Assembly: GCA_037074705.1 (NCBI GenBank)
Contig: CM073595.1
Coordinates: 55,795,639 to 55,859,638 of the forward strand
Reading direction: 5' to 3'
DNA length: 64,000 nucleotides
Source of the DNA: Zhengitettix transpicula
Lineage: Eukaryota; Arthropoda; Insecta; Orthoptera; Tetrigidae
In this document: positions 36,076 to 48,100 of the stretch, one piece after another
Position numbering within the stretch: position 1 is the stretch's first letter
How the letters are laid out: each line of letters begins with the position of its first letter
Position numbers and translations under genes: made by a program
The notes under the pieces: model-generated
What the model saw: the letters and a program-made list of their open reading frames with translations, nothing else
Databases searched by the model: none
Told to the model about the DNA's origin: nothing

Positions 36076-36924
36076 TAACGCTCGTTTTTACACGAACGAC
36101 TTGAACGGTAGGTGGAGAAGTTGTGTCTTTCATAAATTAATGTAATTATCAACTCCGGACATTGTACATTTTATTGAAATAAAATAAAATTAACATTTTA
36201 TGTTTTTTTGTAAAAAATATTCCTACAACATTAACATGTTACTTCATCTTCATAAATAATTTCAGATTATCGTCTCTTCCTTAGTTTGTACATTAAATAA
36301 TACAATTCATAAGCTAGTAATATTTAGAGAAATTGCTCCGATCTCAAGTTCTTCGTCTTATAATGTAAGTCCTAAATAATAATAGATCGTAAAGATCACA
36401 TTTAGAAATGTTATAACAATTATTTATTAACATTTTCAGCTTACCTAAATTAAAATACTCGTCCTCAGCCTTCGTTTTCACACTTCATACAACCTTTCTC
36501 TCAGTCGTGCGATTCAGCTTGACGACTTCAATTTAAAAAGTTAGTAAATAAATACTATTTACAAAATGTTCAGCTCCATAATTTTAAAACATATACTTTT
36601 ACATAATTTCCATATACAAAGTGGGTAAACATTAAGATTGAATTTTTGCACGATTCGAAAATACAAACCTTGTACACAATTCTACGGCTTTCGAATTTGG
36701 CGAGGCATGTTCCATATCATTTATATTTACAGGGACATTTACATAGGAACCAATTAAAGTTGGAATCACCGCCGAAGGCAACAATATTTATAAAATATCA
36801 GCTCACAAGTGATAAGCAAGAAATGCTATTCAGATGATCGTCAACATCGAACCATCCGAGAAACTTTATGTAGTTGCAAAAGGACTTCAGTCTTTTATAC
36901 CAAATAAAAATAAATAAATTACAA

Positions 36925-36993
36925 ATTGAAGGCTGACCGTAGGCGTTGAAACACGTAGTTGTCAACCACAACGCCTAGAAGTCAGCCTCCAAT
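36925..36993. ncRNA. MicroRNA-precursor-like hairpin
   Basis: The 5' arm 36,925-36,948 (ATTGAAGGCTGACCG then TAGGCGTTG) pairs with the 3' arm 36,969-36,993 (CAACGCCTA, GAA, GTCAGCCTCCAAT). There is one small internal bulge and one mismatch, and the loop is 20 nt. The stem of about 24 bp and the loop size suit a pre-miRNA on either strand. Pairing does not extend much below the stem, and the arms match no insect miRNA I can recall. A small inverted-repeat element is the alternative. Confidence 0.35.
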
Positions 36994-39062
36994 CACACTT
37001 ACGTACAGTAAAAACACGCGGCGTTCCATTGCATACTATATTTAATTACAAAATATTACAAAATATTTTATGTACAGCAAGCACAGCTTCAAAATTAAAC
37101 ACAAAAGTTACTGTGCAAACTTAAAATTATGGCATATGTAAAATCACAACACTTTTGCATTATTTGAAAATATTGTTTGACAACGAATTTCAATTTGATA
37201 CTTGAAAGATGTTAGGAAAAACTAAGAATCGCCCTTCATATCCAGTAATAAGTAAAATTACATAATATTTTTGAACTTCACCGTTCGCTCGCTTTTGTAC
37301 TTGAAGACATTTTGTAGCATCGGTATACAAATTTCATCGAATTCAGAGGAAAGCGTGGGAGTGGCGGGGGGCGAAATTTCACACCGATAACATGATTTGA
37401 GAAAATTAAAATAACTATTCGCAAAAATGACCATTTGTTTCACACTTACGCCGCTATCGCAAATAAGATATAATTACAAGCATATTGAAATGTCCGTGAT
37501 CAATTTAGCGATGAAACTTAACTTAAATATTTCGGCAGAGAATTTAATTAAACTAAACCATCAGATGTTAATTAATTACTCCTAGTAGTTCTAACGACAA
37601 GAGTCCCGCGTTCAATTTGCTTGGAAATAAAAAATCGGAACGTCCTACTTTTACAGTCGATTTGGCCTTAATACTAAAAAAAGGTACAGCTGCTGAAATG
37701 AGCGATGTGTCCAACACGGCCAGTTAGGAGGCACTACGAAAAGTAACGGAGACTTGAAATATTTTACTTTACAAATAAATACTTGAGATGAGTAAATTTT
37801 AGCACCTTTCAATCCTAAGTTTAAGCTATATACAAAGATTTGCAAACGATATTGCACTATTTTCTGAGAATTAAGCTTTGGAATCTGTTAAAAAATGGAG
37901 TTCCGTATTAAACTAACTAGGAAATGTAAAGAGTTGAATAGTATCAAACGAAAAATATGCATCCACTTAAATATAACCGTCATTCAGATCGGTGAAAATG
38001 GTCTCCGAAGGTGAAATACGATTGCAGAATTTGTTTAAAACGATGCACGTTTTGTGTGTGCACGATGCCAATTGGAAATCCTGGAAAAGAGTACCGACAA
38101 AGCCTCGGAAATGGCGCTTAAAATTGGTTTAAAGGATTGATGAAATTATGGACAGAGTAGACGAGTCATGTTGGTGGGGACAAATGCTGACATCCAGGTG
38201 TAACAATTACAATACAGATATGATAATTAGGAATATCTGATATCACAAAAACTGTGACCGATTGATGAAAACGACTTTCAAAAAATAACGTGATACTGTT
38301 CTTTATCGTGATCTCGATTCCAGCAAGCGACACTTTCAAATTGATATTTACAAATATTTAATTTTTTTAAAGCATTAATCAAATCCGTAGACCAACTATG
38401 AAACATAGAAGACAGAGTATTGAAAATAAAAATTTCCAACTGCAAAATATAGAAAATTAAGATACAAACAGGAAATTGAATACCATAGCCTCAAAAATGA
38501 GTGTAACTCAATTTAATTCAAGCTTCAACACCTAGTTTTATGTGCCACAAATCACTTATAGGAGGAAAATATAAAGTATTAAAGTGAGACGGGATAATTA
38601 CAAAATGTGCAAATAGAGTAATACACTTTGTAAGTGATGGGGTAATTCAATTTTATAATAATCAGAGTCTGCATGATCCAGAAACATAACAACTGAAGAC
38701 TTTCAAATTACACGTTTCAAGTTCCACAAGATGGATTTGACCTACTTTTCTCCATTTCAGCAAATTTTGTGATATCTAACTCGAAACCTAATTCTTTAAA
38801 AATTAAGTACTTGTTCGACGAAGAGTACGGAGAGAAGTATCGTGTACCGTAAACGCCACCGCGAAGTTATATTAAATTTTATTCGTAATACTGGTAAATT
38901 AAAATATTTACAAAATCAAAGTAACTATGACAATGTCAATGAAGAGATAAAAAATTCACAGCCAATTTAAGGATCCTAATCTAAATAATTAAGTTAATAG
39001 TAAACAAGAATCTGGAACTACCGACATATGTACATATAATTATACATACGTATACAAATATA

Positions 39063-39300
39063 TACGAGGGCTGTTCAATAAAGATTTACAATTTTTATTG
39101 AATAACTTATGTCAAACAAATTATTTTATGTAACAATCTTAGCTTAATATGTAAAGTTTGTGTCTCACAAGTTTAATCAAATTGACTCCAATATTGTGAC
39201 TGGCAGCTGTGCAAGAATAATGTCTGTACGAGCCTGCTGTGACAAAAACGATGATACACGAAGTTCGAGAGCATCTTTAAAACTATTGCGTCGTGAGTGA
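39063..39300. mobile_element. Mariner-like terminal fragment
   Basis: Begins ACGAGGGCTGTTCAATAAAG, resembling the ends of insect mariner-like elements (CGAGGGCTGTTC-type). Following sequence may carry decayed transposase, but I find no catalytic motif. The right boundary is not defined. Confidence 0.4.
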
Positions 39301-41072
39301 AAGCAGAAAATATGTGGCATTACAGACAACAGAAAAACTGGTGTCTTCTGCAGCGAGTGTTACAGTCATCTAATTTTTCTATATTCCGAATGTTGCTCCA
39401 GCACACACAAGTATAACTGGAGCTTCGTGTAGAGATGTTCTGAAAATTTCCCAAGCACATTATGTAGATAAACTCTGAAGGCTGCTTCATAATATTGAAA
39501 GATCACACTTTGTGAATATTGTCTGTGAAAATCTGATAAAAACCAATGTAGAAATGAAAATGATAATAAGAAAGAAAGTCAAATACCACACAATTTTTCA
39601 ACTTGCACGACCAAATGACACAATATTGAAGTCAAACCAATGGAACTTGCACCACACAAAATTGTTTCATAATAAGTTTTGATATATATAAATCATCATG
39701 ATCCTGTAGAGTTGCTACTGAATTTATGAATACATCTTGAGATTAGTTAGTACAAGTTACTCTGCAATTACTAGAGGTGCTCAAATTGAAAGTGAAAAGG
39801 CTCTGGACATTTATCAGTACAGCAAAGTATTAGAGAATGCATGTGCAACACTACTTACTTTGGTCAAGGTTTCCAAAGCAATACTTCGACTCAGTAATAA
39901 TTGTCCGTAAATTACTGGCTTTCACTTTAAGCACCTCTTGCAAATGTAGTGGCAAAGATAAAGTGTATTAATTTAGTGATGCATAAAGAAATTGAGAGCA
40001 TAACAATTTGTACAATTTTTTGCCTAATTGTTTATACATTTTTGGTAGACACTGTGTGTGGATTTGTTCATAATGTATAATTGAAATGGATAAGAAAGAG
40101 ACTAGACTTCATTACTTAACTCAGTGAGAGATGTGCACATGACGTTACAAAAAATTCAAATCTTCATAGATTGTGTCCATATTTCACGCTAAGGCAAATG
40201 TGCCGGTCTCCCTCTTTCCTATCAATCCCTATTAATTACTTATTTACGTCACATTATTTTCTTTTGTGTGTGTGTGATATCATGTATGGTCATTTGAGTA
40301 AGGTGTAGAAAGGCAACTTTTGTCAATTTATATAACCAATAATGTAACTAAACTTCTAAGCAAGCCCATGGACTTTCCTGACAACAGAATAAATAAAAGG
40401 TTAGTTGCAGTCGTCAGTAAAGCCCGATATAACAAAATGGGGTTATTTCAATTTATATCCATCTGCCTTTTCCAATAACTGTTAGGAATAATTGATAAAT
40501 CTTGGTAAGGCAGAAGGAGATATGTGATCTAGGTAGAAAAATAGTTCTGCCCAAGTAAAGAAAAGACAGGTGAAGTGACTCAATACAATAAAATGTGTTC
40601 AACAGGTAACAATTTGTTCTCCAGTTAACATAGGAAGAAATGTTTAATGGGTGATAATTTGATCATGAGATTATGTTTGGGTACAAGTTTTTATAAACAG
40701 ATATACATTTGCATGTCACATAGGGAAATTAGATAAAAACCTCCATTTTAGGAGACAGAACATTTATAAAATAATGGAAAATTTCCGAAAATAAACAAAA
40801 TTACTAATATTTCTCTGGCAAGTTTTGGGTAAATAGATCATTTGTTCAGTTTTTTTACATAAATACTCTCCTAAAATGTTTTCTGTTGTGAAACATTAAG
40901 TGCTATGCAGTTGGGGAATTGACATAAGTTTTATATTTTGTATCTCCATAATAAACACGAATTTCAGTTCAGTTAGTGAACAGCTTTGGCAATTTATTGT
41001 ATCACAAACTGCTTCAGAGTAGCACAGGTTTGATTGACAAATGGAAATAGCTATTTCCTAAAGCCAGATATA
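39301..41072. other. AT-rich stretch, no feature supported
   Basis: Intergenic sequence downstream of the BICRA 3' end. No gene or complete repeat is recognised. Confidence 0.5.
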
Positions 41073-41320
41073 TTTTTGAGTATCCTTTAAGGAAAATGTG
41101 ACGAGGTCAAATTAAATAACACATTTGTATAGGAAAGAGAGACAGAGTTGCCGACTAACCTGAAATCGGTAGTTGGTCCAGTCTGGCACAGGTGGAAGTT
41201 CAAATTTTCGAGGGCCTGAGACCCCTTTGTCAGGAAGGAAGATCTGAACTGCGAGCCGGCCGGGCACGAGGTCAGCATCACTGCCTCTCTTTCCTATTCA
41301 AATGTGTTTTTGAGTATCCT
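41073..41320. repeat. Foldback MITE, family 1, flanked by 14-bp direct repeats
   Basis: The element proper is 41,087-41,306. It starts TTAAGGAAAATGTGACGAGG, has AACACATTTG and TATAGGAAAGAGAGACAG, and ends CTGCCTCTCTTTCCTATTC then AAATGTG. The exact 14-mer TTTTTGAGTATCCT sits on both sides (41,073-41,086 and 41,307-41,320). A 14-bp duplication is longer than cut-and-paste elements normally make and is more like LINE-mediated insertion. Confidence 0.75.
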
Positions 41321-42296
41321 CATATTACCAGAGACTCTAAATAGGAACCTTTTTATTGAAATGCCAGAAATAAAATCTCAAGAGAGAATATATCACTAAC
41401 TTTTTGCATTGAAGAAACTATTAGATGATAAGGTATTTTTACTGCTTAACTTGGTAACAGCACCAGATTTACAAATTCAATTCTGTTTTCGTTAGATAAA
41501 TGGAAGAATCAACTTAAATAAGTAATAGTAGTTACAAATGATAATATAGTTTTCATAAATGGATTGTATAGAGAAGTTAAGTTACACGATTCCTGGCATG
41601 AAATGGAACATTACCAACTTATTTACCGGTCAGTTTATCATTAAAGATAAACCACATTTTTGAAAATGTGGAAGAAGAGTACACGCTACATTAAATATCA
41701 CACAGAATCTGAGACCACAAACGCTAACATAAATCAGTATTTTATATCAGCTGTCTATCTGCACTTCCCTGAGAATACATGTGTATCCTAAACAGCAAGA
41801 ATAAATTGATCTCATAAAATAAAAAAATCCTAAATAAGTACAAAACAATATGTATAGAACTTAAAATTTCATTCTTATATAGCATTTCAATTATAAAAGC
41901 TATCATTATATTCTAAACTAAATATTTTAAATACTTGATAGAAGTAAAACCTCAAATTATCTCATCTATATCCAACAAATCAATTATTGTTATGAGTAAA
42001 AGTGCACCACAATTTTGTCATAATAATATTCACTAACAGTGACTTATCAGATTCAATTTTTTTTTACTTTCTGCAAAGAGCAATCAATGTACTAAAATCG
42101 ATTTCTCTATATGTTTTGTGGTAAAGTATTCTATTTCAATAAGAGGCTAGCACTATTGAACCTCACAATTTATGGTTTCATATTTGTTGTCTCCAAGAGC
42201 ATCTTAGAATTTTACAGCACAATTTACTCACAACTTTCTTTATGAATGTGAACATTTCGACTGAGTCAATCTGAAGTGAATTAAATTAGAACAAAT

Positions 42297-42395
42297 GTAA
42301 AAATTAACCTTTATTCCTGTCAATAGCTATAAAAAATTCACGGATACACTATATCCAAGAAATTTTTATACTTATTGACAGGAATTAGGTTAATT
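42297..42395. repeat. Short inverted repeat (mini-MITE)
   Basis: AAAATTAACCTTTATTCCTG and TCAATAGCTATAAAAAATT on the left face AATTTTTATACTTATTGACA and GGAATTAGGTTAATTTT on the right, with a short GC-containing loop. It lies in the probable BICRA 3' region. Confidence 0.7.
42310..42315 (-). terminator. Candidate BICRA polyadenylation signal
   Basis: TTTATT on the plus strand is AATAAA on the minus strand, about 930 bases after the BICRA stop codon. It falls inside the inverted repeat at 42,297. AT richness makes chance hexamers common, and the true 3' end may be elsewhere. Confidence 0.2.
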
Positions 42396-43241
42396 TTAAT
42401 ATGATTTTTCACCTGTTTTGAATTGCTCATAAATTAGAACAAATCATAATTGTTAAATTATTGGCTTACAAATAGTTTCCAATGTCATGGGAAAAAGTGA
42501 AAGATAATATAATTGTACAAAGGAACAGCAATACCAGGATGACAACTAATTGAAGTCTTGAACTAATCTGAAAATATACTTAATGAGGACCCATTAAAGA
42601 CAATGGTGGTCTCCTGCTATTAAAACTGTTTAAAATCAATGTACTGAATGGTAAATCAGAATAATTTTAAATCCCATTTAAATTCAATAATTTATCAGAG
42701 TATTGCCATTAGATTAAAAATGAGCCTGCATAGTATGTTGAGAGAGAAAAAACACTGATACACATAATTAACTGAAACATGTTAGCATTGTGTGTATATG
42801 GTCAAATGATAAAACGTATGGAAATTGAACATCAGTAATAAGTCTCCTTTAAAATAAACAATTTTTGAAACTAAATGGGACAAGAAATGTATATATATAT
42901 ATAAATCTATCCATCACTAGATGACTAGCATACAAAAATTATTTGACTAAATGTAATTTCTGGATATGAAGTACTGATATTACTATTATGATATGAAATT
43001 TGTGATATGCTACAAAATGTCATAGATTACAATGCACAGGCTTCCATTCAGAATACAACTGGCCAGCGCAGCTGGTAGTCAAAATTTATAAATAAATATA
43101 TTTAATACATAATTGACAAGGTTTGGACTGGAATTTGCTGCATACTGTAATTTAACACATTGTAGACCAGTTTGAACTGAAAATGGGAGCTGTCTGTGCA
43201 TTTGCAAAATTTATCAAAGGTTGGGTGATATTCTCCAGAGG

Positions 43242-44512
43242 TCAGGAAGTTAGTATACTCCTTACAGCCTCATCCAAAGCTGAATCGCCGTTGCCGTTAC
43301 TGTCTTCGTCAACACTTTCACCGTTGGCGATGATTTCACTGTTCTTGCTTGAAAAATGATCCACTTCATCGCCATAGTCAACTGGGGAGGTTACATGTGA
43401 ATTTAAAACTGATCCTGTAATCCTTTCACCCAACTTTAAACACTTATGCACTTTTGTACTCCTAGTTTCAAGCTCAGTTTTTTTTAGACTATTGTGCTGC
43501 TGAGAGTCATCCACATTTAATTCAAGTACGCTTATATCACTTCCAGTGTTCACTGTTCCAGATGGCAACTCAAAACCATCTTCAGAACGCTGCAAATTTA
43601 AAATACTGTCAATAGCACTTTGTACTTGAGCGTGCAGCGCGTCATTTTCTTCCTCTTCTTCATCCACACTATCCTCATTGTAACCCTGCTCACTACTTTT
43701 GATAATATGTGATATGGTCTCAAACTCCTCACTCACTACACAGGAATTAGGTTTGTGGCGTTTCTTTTTGTGCAATAAAGTTGCACTATCACAGACTTCT
43801 TTTCTATCCACTAAGTACCTATTTATTTCCATATCACCACCTCCTTCATCTCTAGGACCACCAATTCCACTACGATTTTTTACACCACCGACTGAAATGG
43901 GAAATTTTTTAGTCCACTCAGCGTCCTCAGAAGTTTCACACACTATTTTTTGTCCAGCACTTCTGCTCGCAATATCTTCATCTGCATTGTGAATACCATG
44001 GCTAGATGATAGACAAGCTGACTTTTGAATCGATTCCAAATGATTAGCAGGAGATTCAAATTTTAGTGACCCACTTGTAAAATCCATGTTAGTACAACCA
44101 AGATTACCAAAATGTTTCGCTACTAAGTCATTCTCCACTTTTATTTGTGAAGGCTTAGAAATATTGTCTGATCTTTCATATTTAACTTCTGCTGGCAATG
44201 CTGGGACAGAAACTGATGGTGTGCTTGGACAGAACACACCCAAGGCCTTCTGAATTTCTTCCCATTCATCATAAGTCTGATCAGGCTTCGACGATTCATC
44301 TTGTTGCACCACATCAAAATCTGTTTTCTCTTTCTTGACGACAGTGAATTTCCGATCTTCTTCTAATTCTCTCTTGATTGAATCGTTTTTCACATCTTGG
44401 ACAACAACTCTGACTTCTCGTAGATCGTTACTTTGTGAAGTTACAAGGGGATAACTTTGCTGTGGCAGTCCAATGTCAGGTACTTGTGAATCTGTTGTTG
44501 GGACAGGTTCTT
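43242..44512 (-). CDS. BICRA: BICRA last exon
   Basis: The acceptor is TTGTTTTTTCAG; the exon enters in phase 1 and ends with TGA at 43,242-43,244. It encodes residues 1,841-2,263. It holds four psi-K-x-E sumoylation-type motifs (IKRE, VKKE, VKYE, IKVE), the conserved TYDEWEEIQ block, an acidic DEEEEEND run, VQSAIDSILNLQ and the terminal LDEAVRSILTS. The open frame continues upstream to 44,714, but that part is intron: the previous exon supplies the required base. Confidence 0.95.
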
Positions 44513-45130
44513 CTGAAAAAACAAAATACTTACTCAAAACTGAAATATAGTGGATACTTTCCATGACAGTAAAGTTTGAGAAATATATGGCTAATACTAG
44601 GCTTATGCAGGTTAGAATGTGTAACCAGTTATTATTTCGTAATTTATTAATGATAGGCGAAATGCAGTGAAGCAACATAAAGCATTTAAATGTCCTATAC
44701 ATATCATCCAACAATTATACTTACATGGTTGTTAACCATATACTACAAAAGCTTACAATTTATTTTATAAAACACAGAATTTACTCCAATGCATATTTGC
44801 AAAACTGTACACTTTTAACTCAATGAATGGTATCTCAACTCAGTTATTGAAATATTATAAAACTTGAGAATATCCATAATGTGCATATTGTCCTACATTC
44901 TAGCTTGTGGATTATGTCACAAGATGATATTGAAGTGAGCCATAACAGTGAACATTATATTTAAAGTACATTATCAAAGGTTCAATTGTTTATGTAGTTT
45001 AAGTCTTAAGTTCTCTCCCAGTGTTTATTGATAATAAAGCAATTGGATAATTGTGTTTGTTTGCCACAATGTTTTGATGCATGGAATTAATCTGAGTAAT
45101 ATAGAATACATCTAAATGAGTATAATTAAA

Positions 45131-45180
<50 letters not shown>

Positions 45181-48100
45181 ATTAGGAGAATCCATTAAGG
45201 AACTAATTCACATTCAAACTTGGATAGTGAGGAAGGATAGAAATAAATAGGAGAAATAGGAGGATTGCGCTTTATGTGAATTCATATGCTCGGGCGAAGA
45301 ATTACGCACATAGAAAAGCATATGTTCAAAGCAGAGAGAAGGATGGAAGAAGAAGGAAAGACTGAAAATATTTGACCCAGGCAGGACTTGAACCCACGTA
45401 TTCTGCTTAGTACACAGACGCCTTAACCATCTCGGCCACCGGGTCAAGTTCCTGACCAGGCAAATATAGACAGTCTTATTGTGGACAATTAATAGTTTTA
45501 GTGGAGGAATGGATAGAGTAGAGGGAATGAAGTATTAGGAGCTTCCATTAAGGACATAATTTCTAAATAAATATGTATATAAATAATAGTATAATTAAAA
45601 ACCAATAGTGATACCACAAATATAATTTTAAAGTATTGAGTTAAATTTAAGTACAAGTTTGTTAAAATAAATTTTTATTTCACTATCCTTAAAAATTATA
45701 TGAGGATACCTTTGGCTTTTTGATCTTCTCTAAGCTTTTCTAAAATTGCATGTTCTTCAGCCACAAACATTCTGCCAATCATAATCAGCTCTGCAGTGTT
45801 TACTTCCCGCTGTAAACAAGGTTTATTTATAAATGAGACAAATATTGATAGCATAAAATAATATTAAGATATTGATGTGTATAAATTAGCTTAAAATTAA
45901 AGTTGTAACATTAGTTCTTTGGCAATCTGAAAAGCCTACATTGCAACAGCTACTAAATTTGGCACTTTGATCCTTACCATACTTTCCATAAGGAGAAGGC
46001 ATCTATATTTGTTCATCATCTGTCTGAACTTATCCAGTAGGTGTTTTGCAGTAGCTTCAAATATTTCATCAGCTTTTTCTAAATCTTGTTGGCTTAAAAC
46101 TTGTTCATTATACACATGATACCGAATCAGTCTTTTGCAAGCATCATTTGTGCTTGTAAATGGTGTCTGTGTGTCTGGCATTGATGCACCCGTTTGATCA
46201 GTTTTTAACTGATGTTCAATTCTAAAAGTTAAAAAATAATCATATTAGCTTACAGCCATTAACATTTACTTCAAAAGTTAATATATAACACTTATTAAGA
46301 TAAATAACATATGTTTGTATGTAACTGGTAAAAAATTGCCCTTTATAACTTAAATAGAACCGATTTTACAGAGGCTTAAGTATAAAACACTCATTTCAGA
46401 ACCGTCACTTAACAAATTCACTTATTATTCATAATAGCTGTATTATACATATATTTTAGTTTTGAAATAGCAGACTTTCATTAAATGTGGACTGGTCTTG
46501 CAACAAGTTACAAAAGTTTTATCTACCGTCAACTGTTGCTTAATGATTACACACAAAACTTTCTACCCAAAATGGTTTCTCATTCAAAAAGGTATACCTG
46601 TAACATTTTTCTGAATGTTTTACTGAGAAAAACTTTAAGCTGAATTGCTTAACATTTCTGTGAGACCAAATTGAACTTTTAAGAAATACCTTTTCTTTCC
46701 ACATTTAAACATATTGTATATTGTAGTTTATTTTAATATAGTTTTTGCACAATGTGTTTCTAATAAAATTCAGTTAAAATATTGACAATTATGATGCAGA
46801 AATAAATGTTTGACTTACAAGTCACTTCTACTGATAGTTGATCTTAAAGGACTAGTTGCAGGACGTTTAACGCCTCGTGGAGGAGACCCAGGAGAAGCTA
46901 CTTTAGTTACATTGGAAGAGTAAACATTTGGAATTTTGTTACTGTTGTTCATAAAGACTGTGCTTGTAGCCACAGATTGAAGTTTGCCTCCTTGGCCCTT
47001 AGGAGACATACTACAGGATGGCAACATATTTCCAGGTGGTTCCGCAGTCTGGGTACCAACCTGAAGACAAATGAACATTTAATTTTGTAAATACTACTAC
47101 TAAATAAAAAATTTACACACAATATTCATAAAATAAAACAAAAAAGTATCTGATACAGCATATTTTCATTTTACAGTGAAATAAACTTCAATCCAATTCA
47201 GAAATTAACGCATATAAAAACATAGTATACAGTATCATTTGATAATCACAGATTCCATTATGCTTAAACATTAGATAAAACTATTTTTCATATCCAATTT
47301 GCTAATTAAATAATATTGAAACATTTTCTTTATGTACACAACTCTCAAACCAAATCTAATACTGTAATAAAATTAAAGTTTTATATTGACACAAATAGTT
47401 TAAGCTGATCAAGAGAGCTGATAAGGGAGGCTGTAACCAATTAATAATGAAAATTTGCATTAGAAAAAGTTGGATCGATTTTCAAACTTAACCTTACCTG
47501 AACCTGTATTGGTGATGTCCCCTTCTCACACACTGTCAATGATGGCACTTTGGTTGCTTGCTTTATTGGAGCTAAAGGAAACTTGGCGATCTGGGGAACG
47601 GTGTGTTGGTAACTCACGGGAACACCCGTCCCCAGTGCTTGCTGCTGCATAGCCGTTTGTTGGAGATTCTCCAACACATTTGTAGAGTTTGATGACTGAG
47701 TCAAACCATTATTATTGCTATTACTATTATTGCTGTTATTGCCATTATTATTATTATTATTATTACATAAATTAGTTTTATTGGTTGACAAAGCCGTGGT
47801 GACGGAAGTGGTGATACTGGTTGTGGTAGCGTTAGTAGAAGCGTTAGTGGCCTCGCAACTGCTAGAAGCTGGAGCGGAGATGAACGAATTTGCATTTTTC
47901 GGTGGAGTTGCAGGAGTGAGTGGAATTATCTGATTACCAATTTGATGATGATAACGCACACTGGGATTTTGTTGGGACACCTGTTGGGAAATAATTTCAT
48001 ATTTTAACTAAAGTCAATGGGAAGACTGAATAGAGATTTAACAAATATTGAAAAGAAATATTATGCATGTAATGAATCATTTATTAAAATTGATGAGTAA

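Larger units (their letters stand above)
28801..39050. other. CpG-rich, repeat-poor block
   Basis: CpG is conspicuous here: six in 29,521-29,580 and five in 35,881-35,940, against none in many lines of the flanks (for example 9,001-9,060). No known transposon is recognised in most of the block. In insects with gene-body methylation, methylated transcribed bodies lose CpG while promoters and regulatory domains keep it, so this block is a candidate unmethylated regulatory domain. No long open frame is present. Specific sub-features are listed separately. Confidence 0.6.

Noticed and set aside
35813..36133. 106-codon minus-strand frame rich in Arg
   Set aside because: No splice sites or motif; composition comes from local CpG richness, and the plus strand has better splice signals here.
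44513..44714. N-terminal extension of the last BICRA exon starting with ATG
   Set aside because: It lies upstream of a clear TTTTTTCAG acceptor and splicing from 45,710 supplies the correct phase, so it is intron.
45370..45447. Genuine tRNA gene
   Set aside because: A and B boxes are present, but the anticodon stem is poor and the sequence runs on into a SINE body and tail.
47715..47933. Leu/Val-rich open frame opposite the BICRA poly-Asn exon
   Set aside because: It is the antisense of AAT/AAC repeats; the minus frame fits the gene in phase at both ends.
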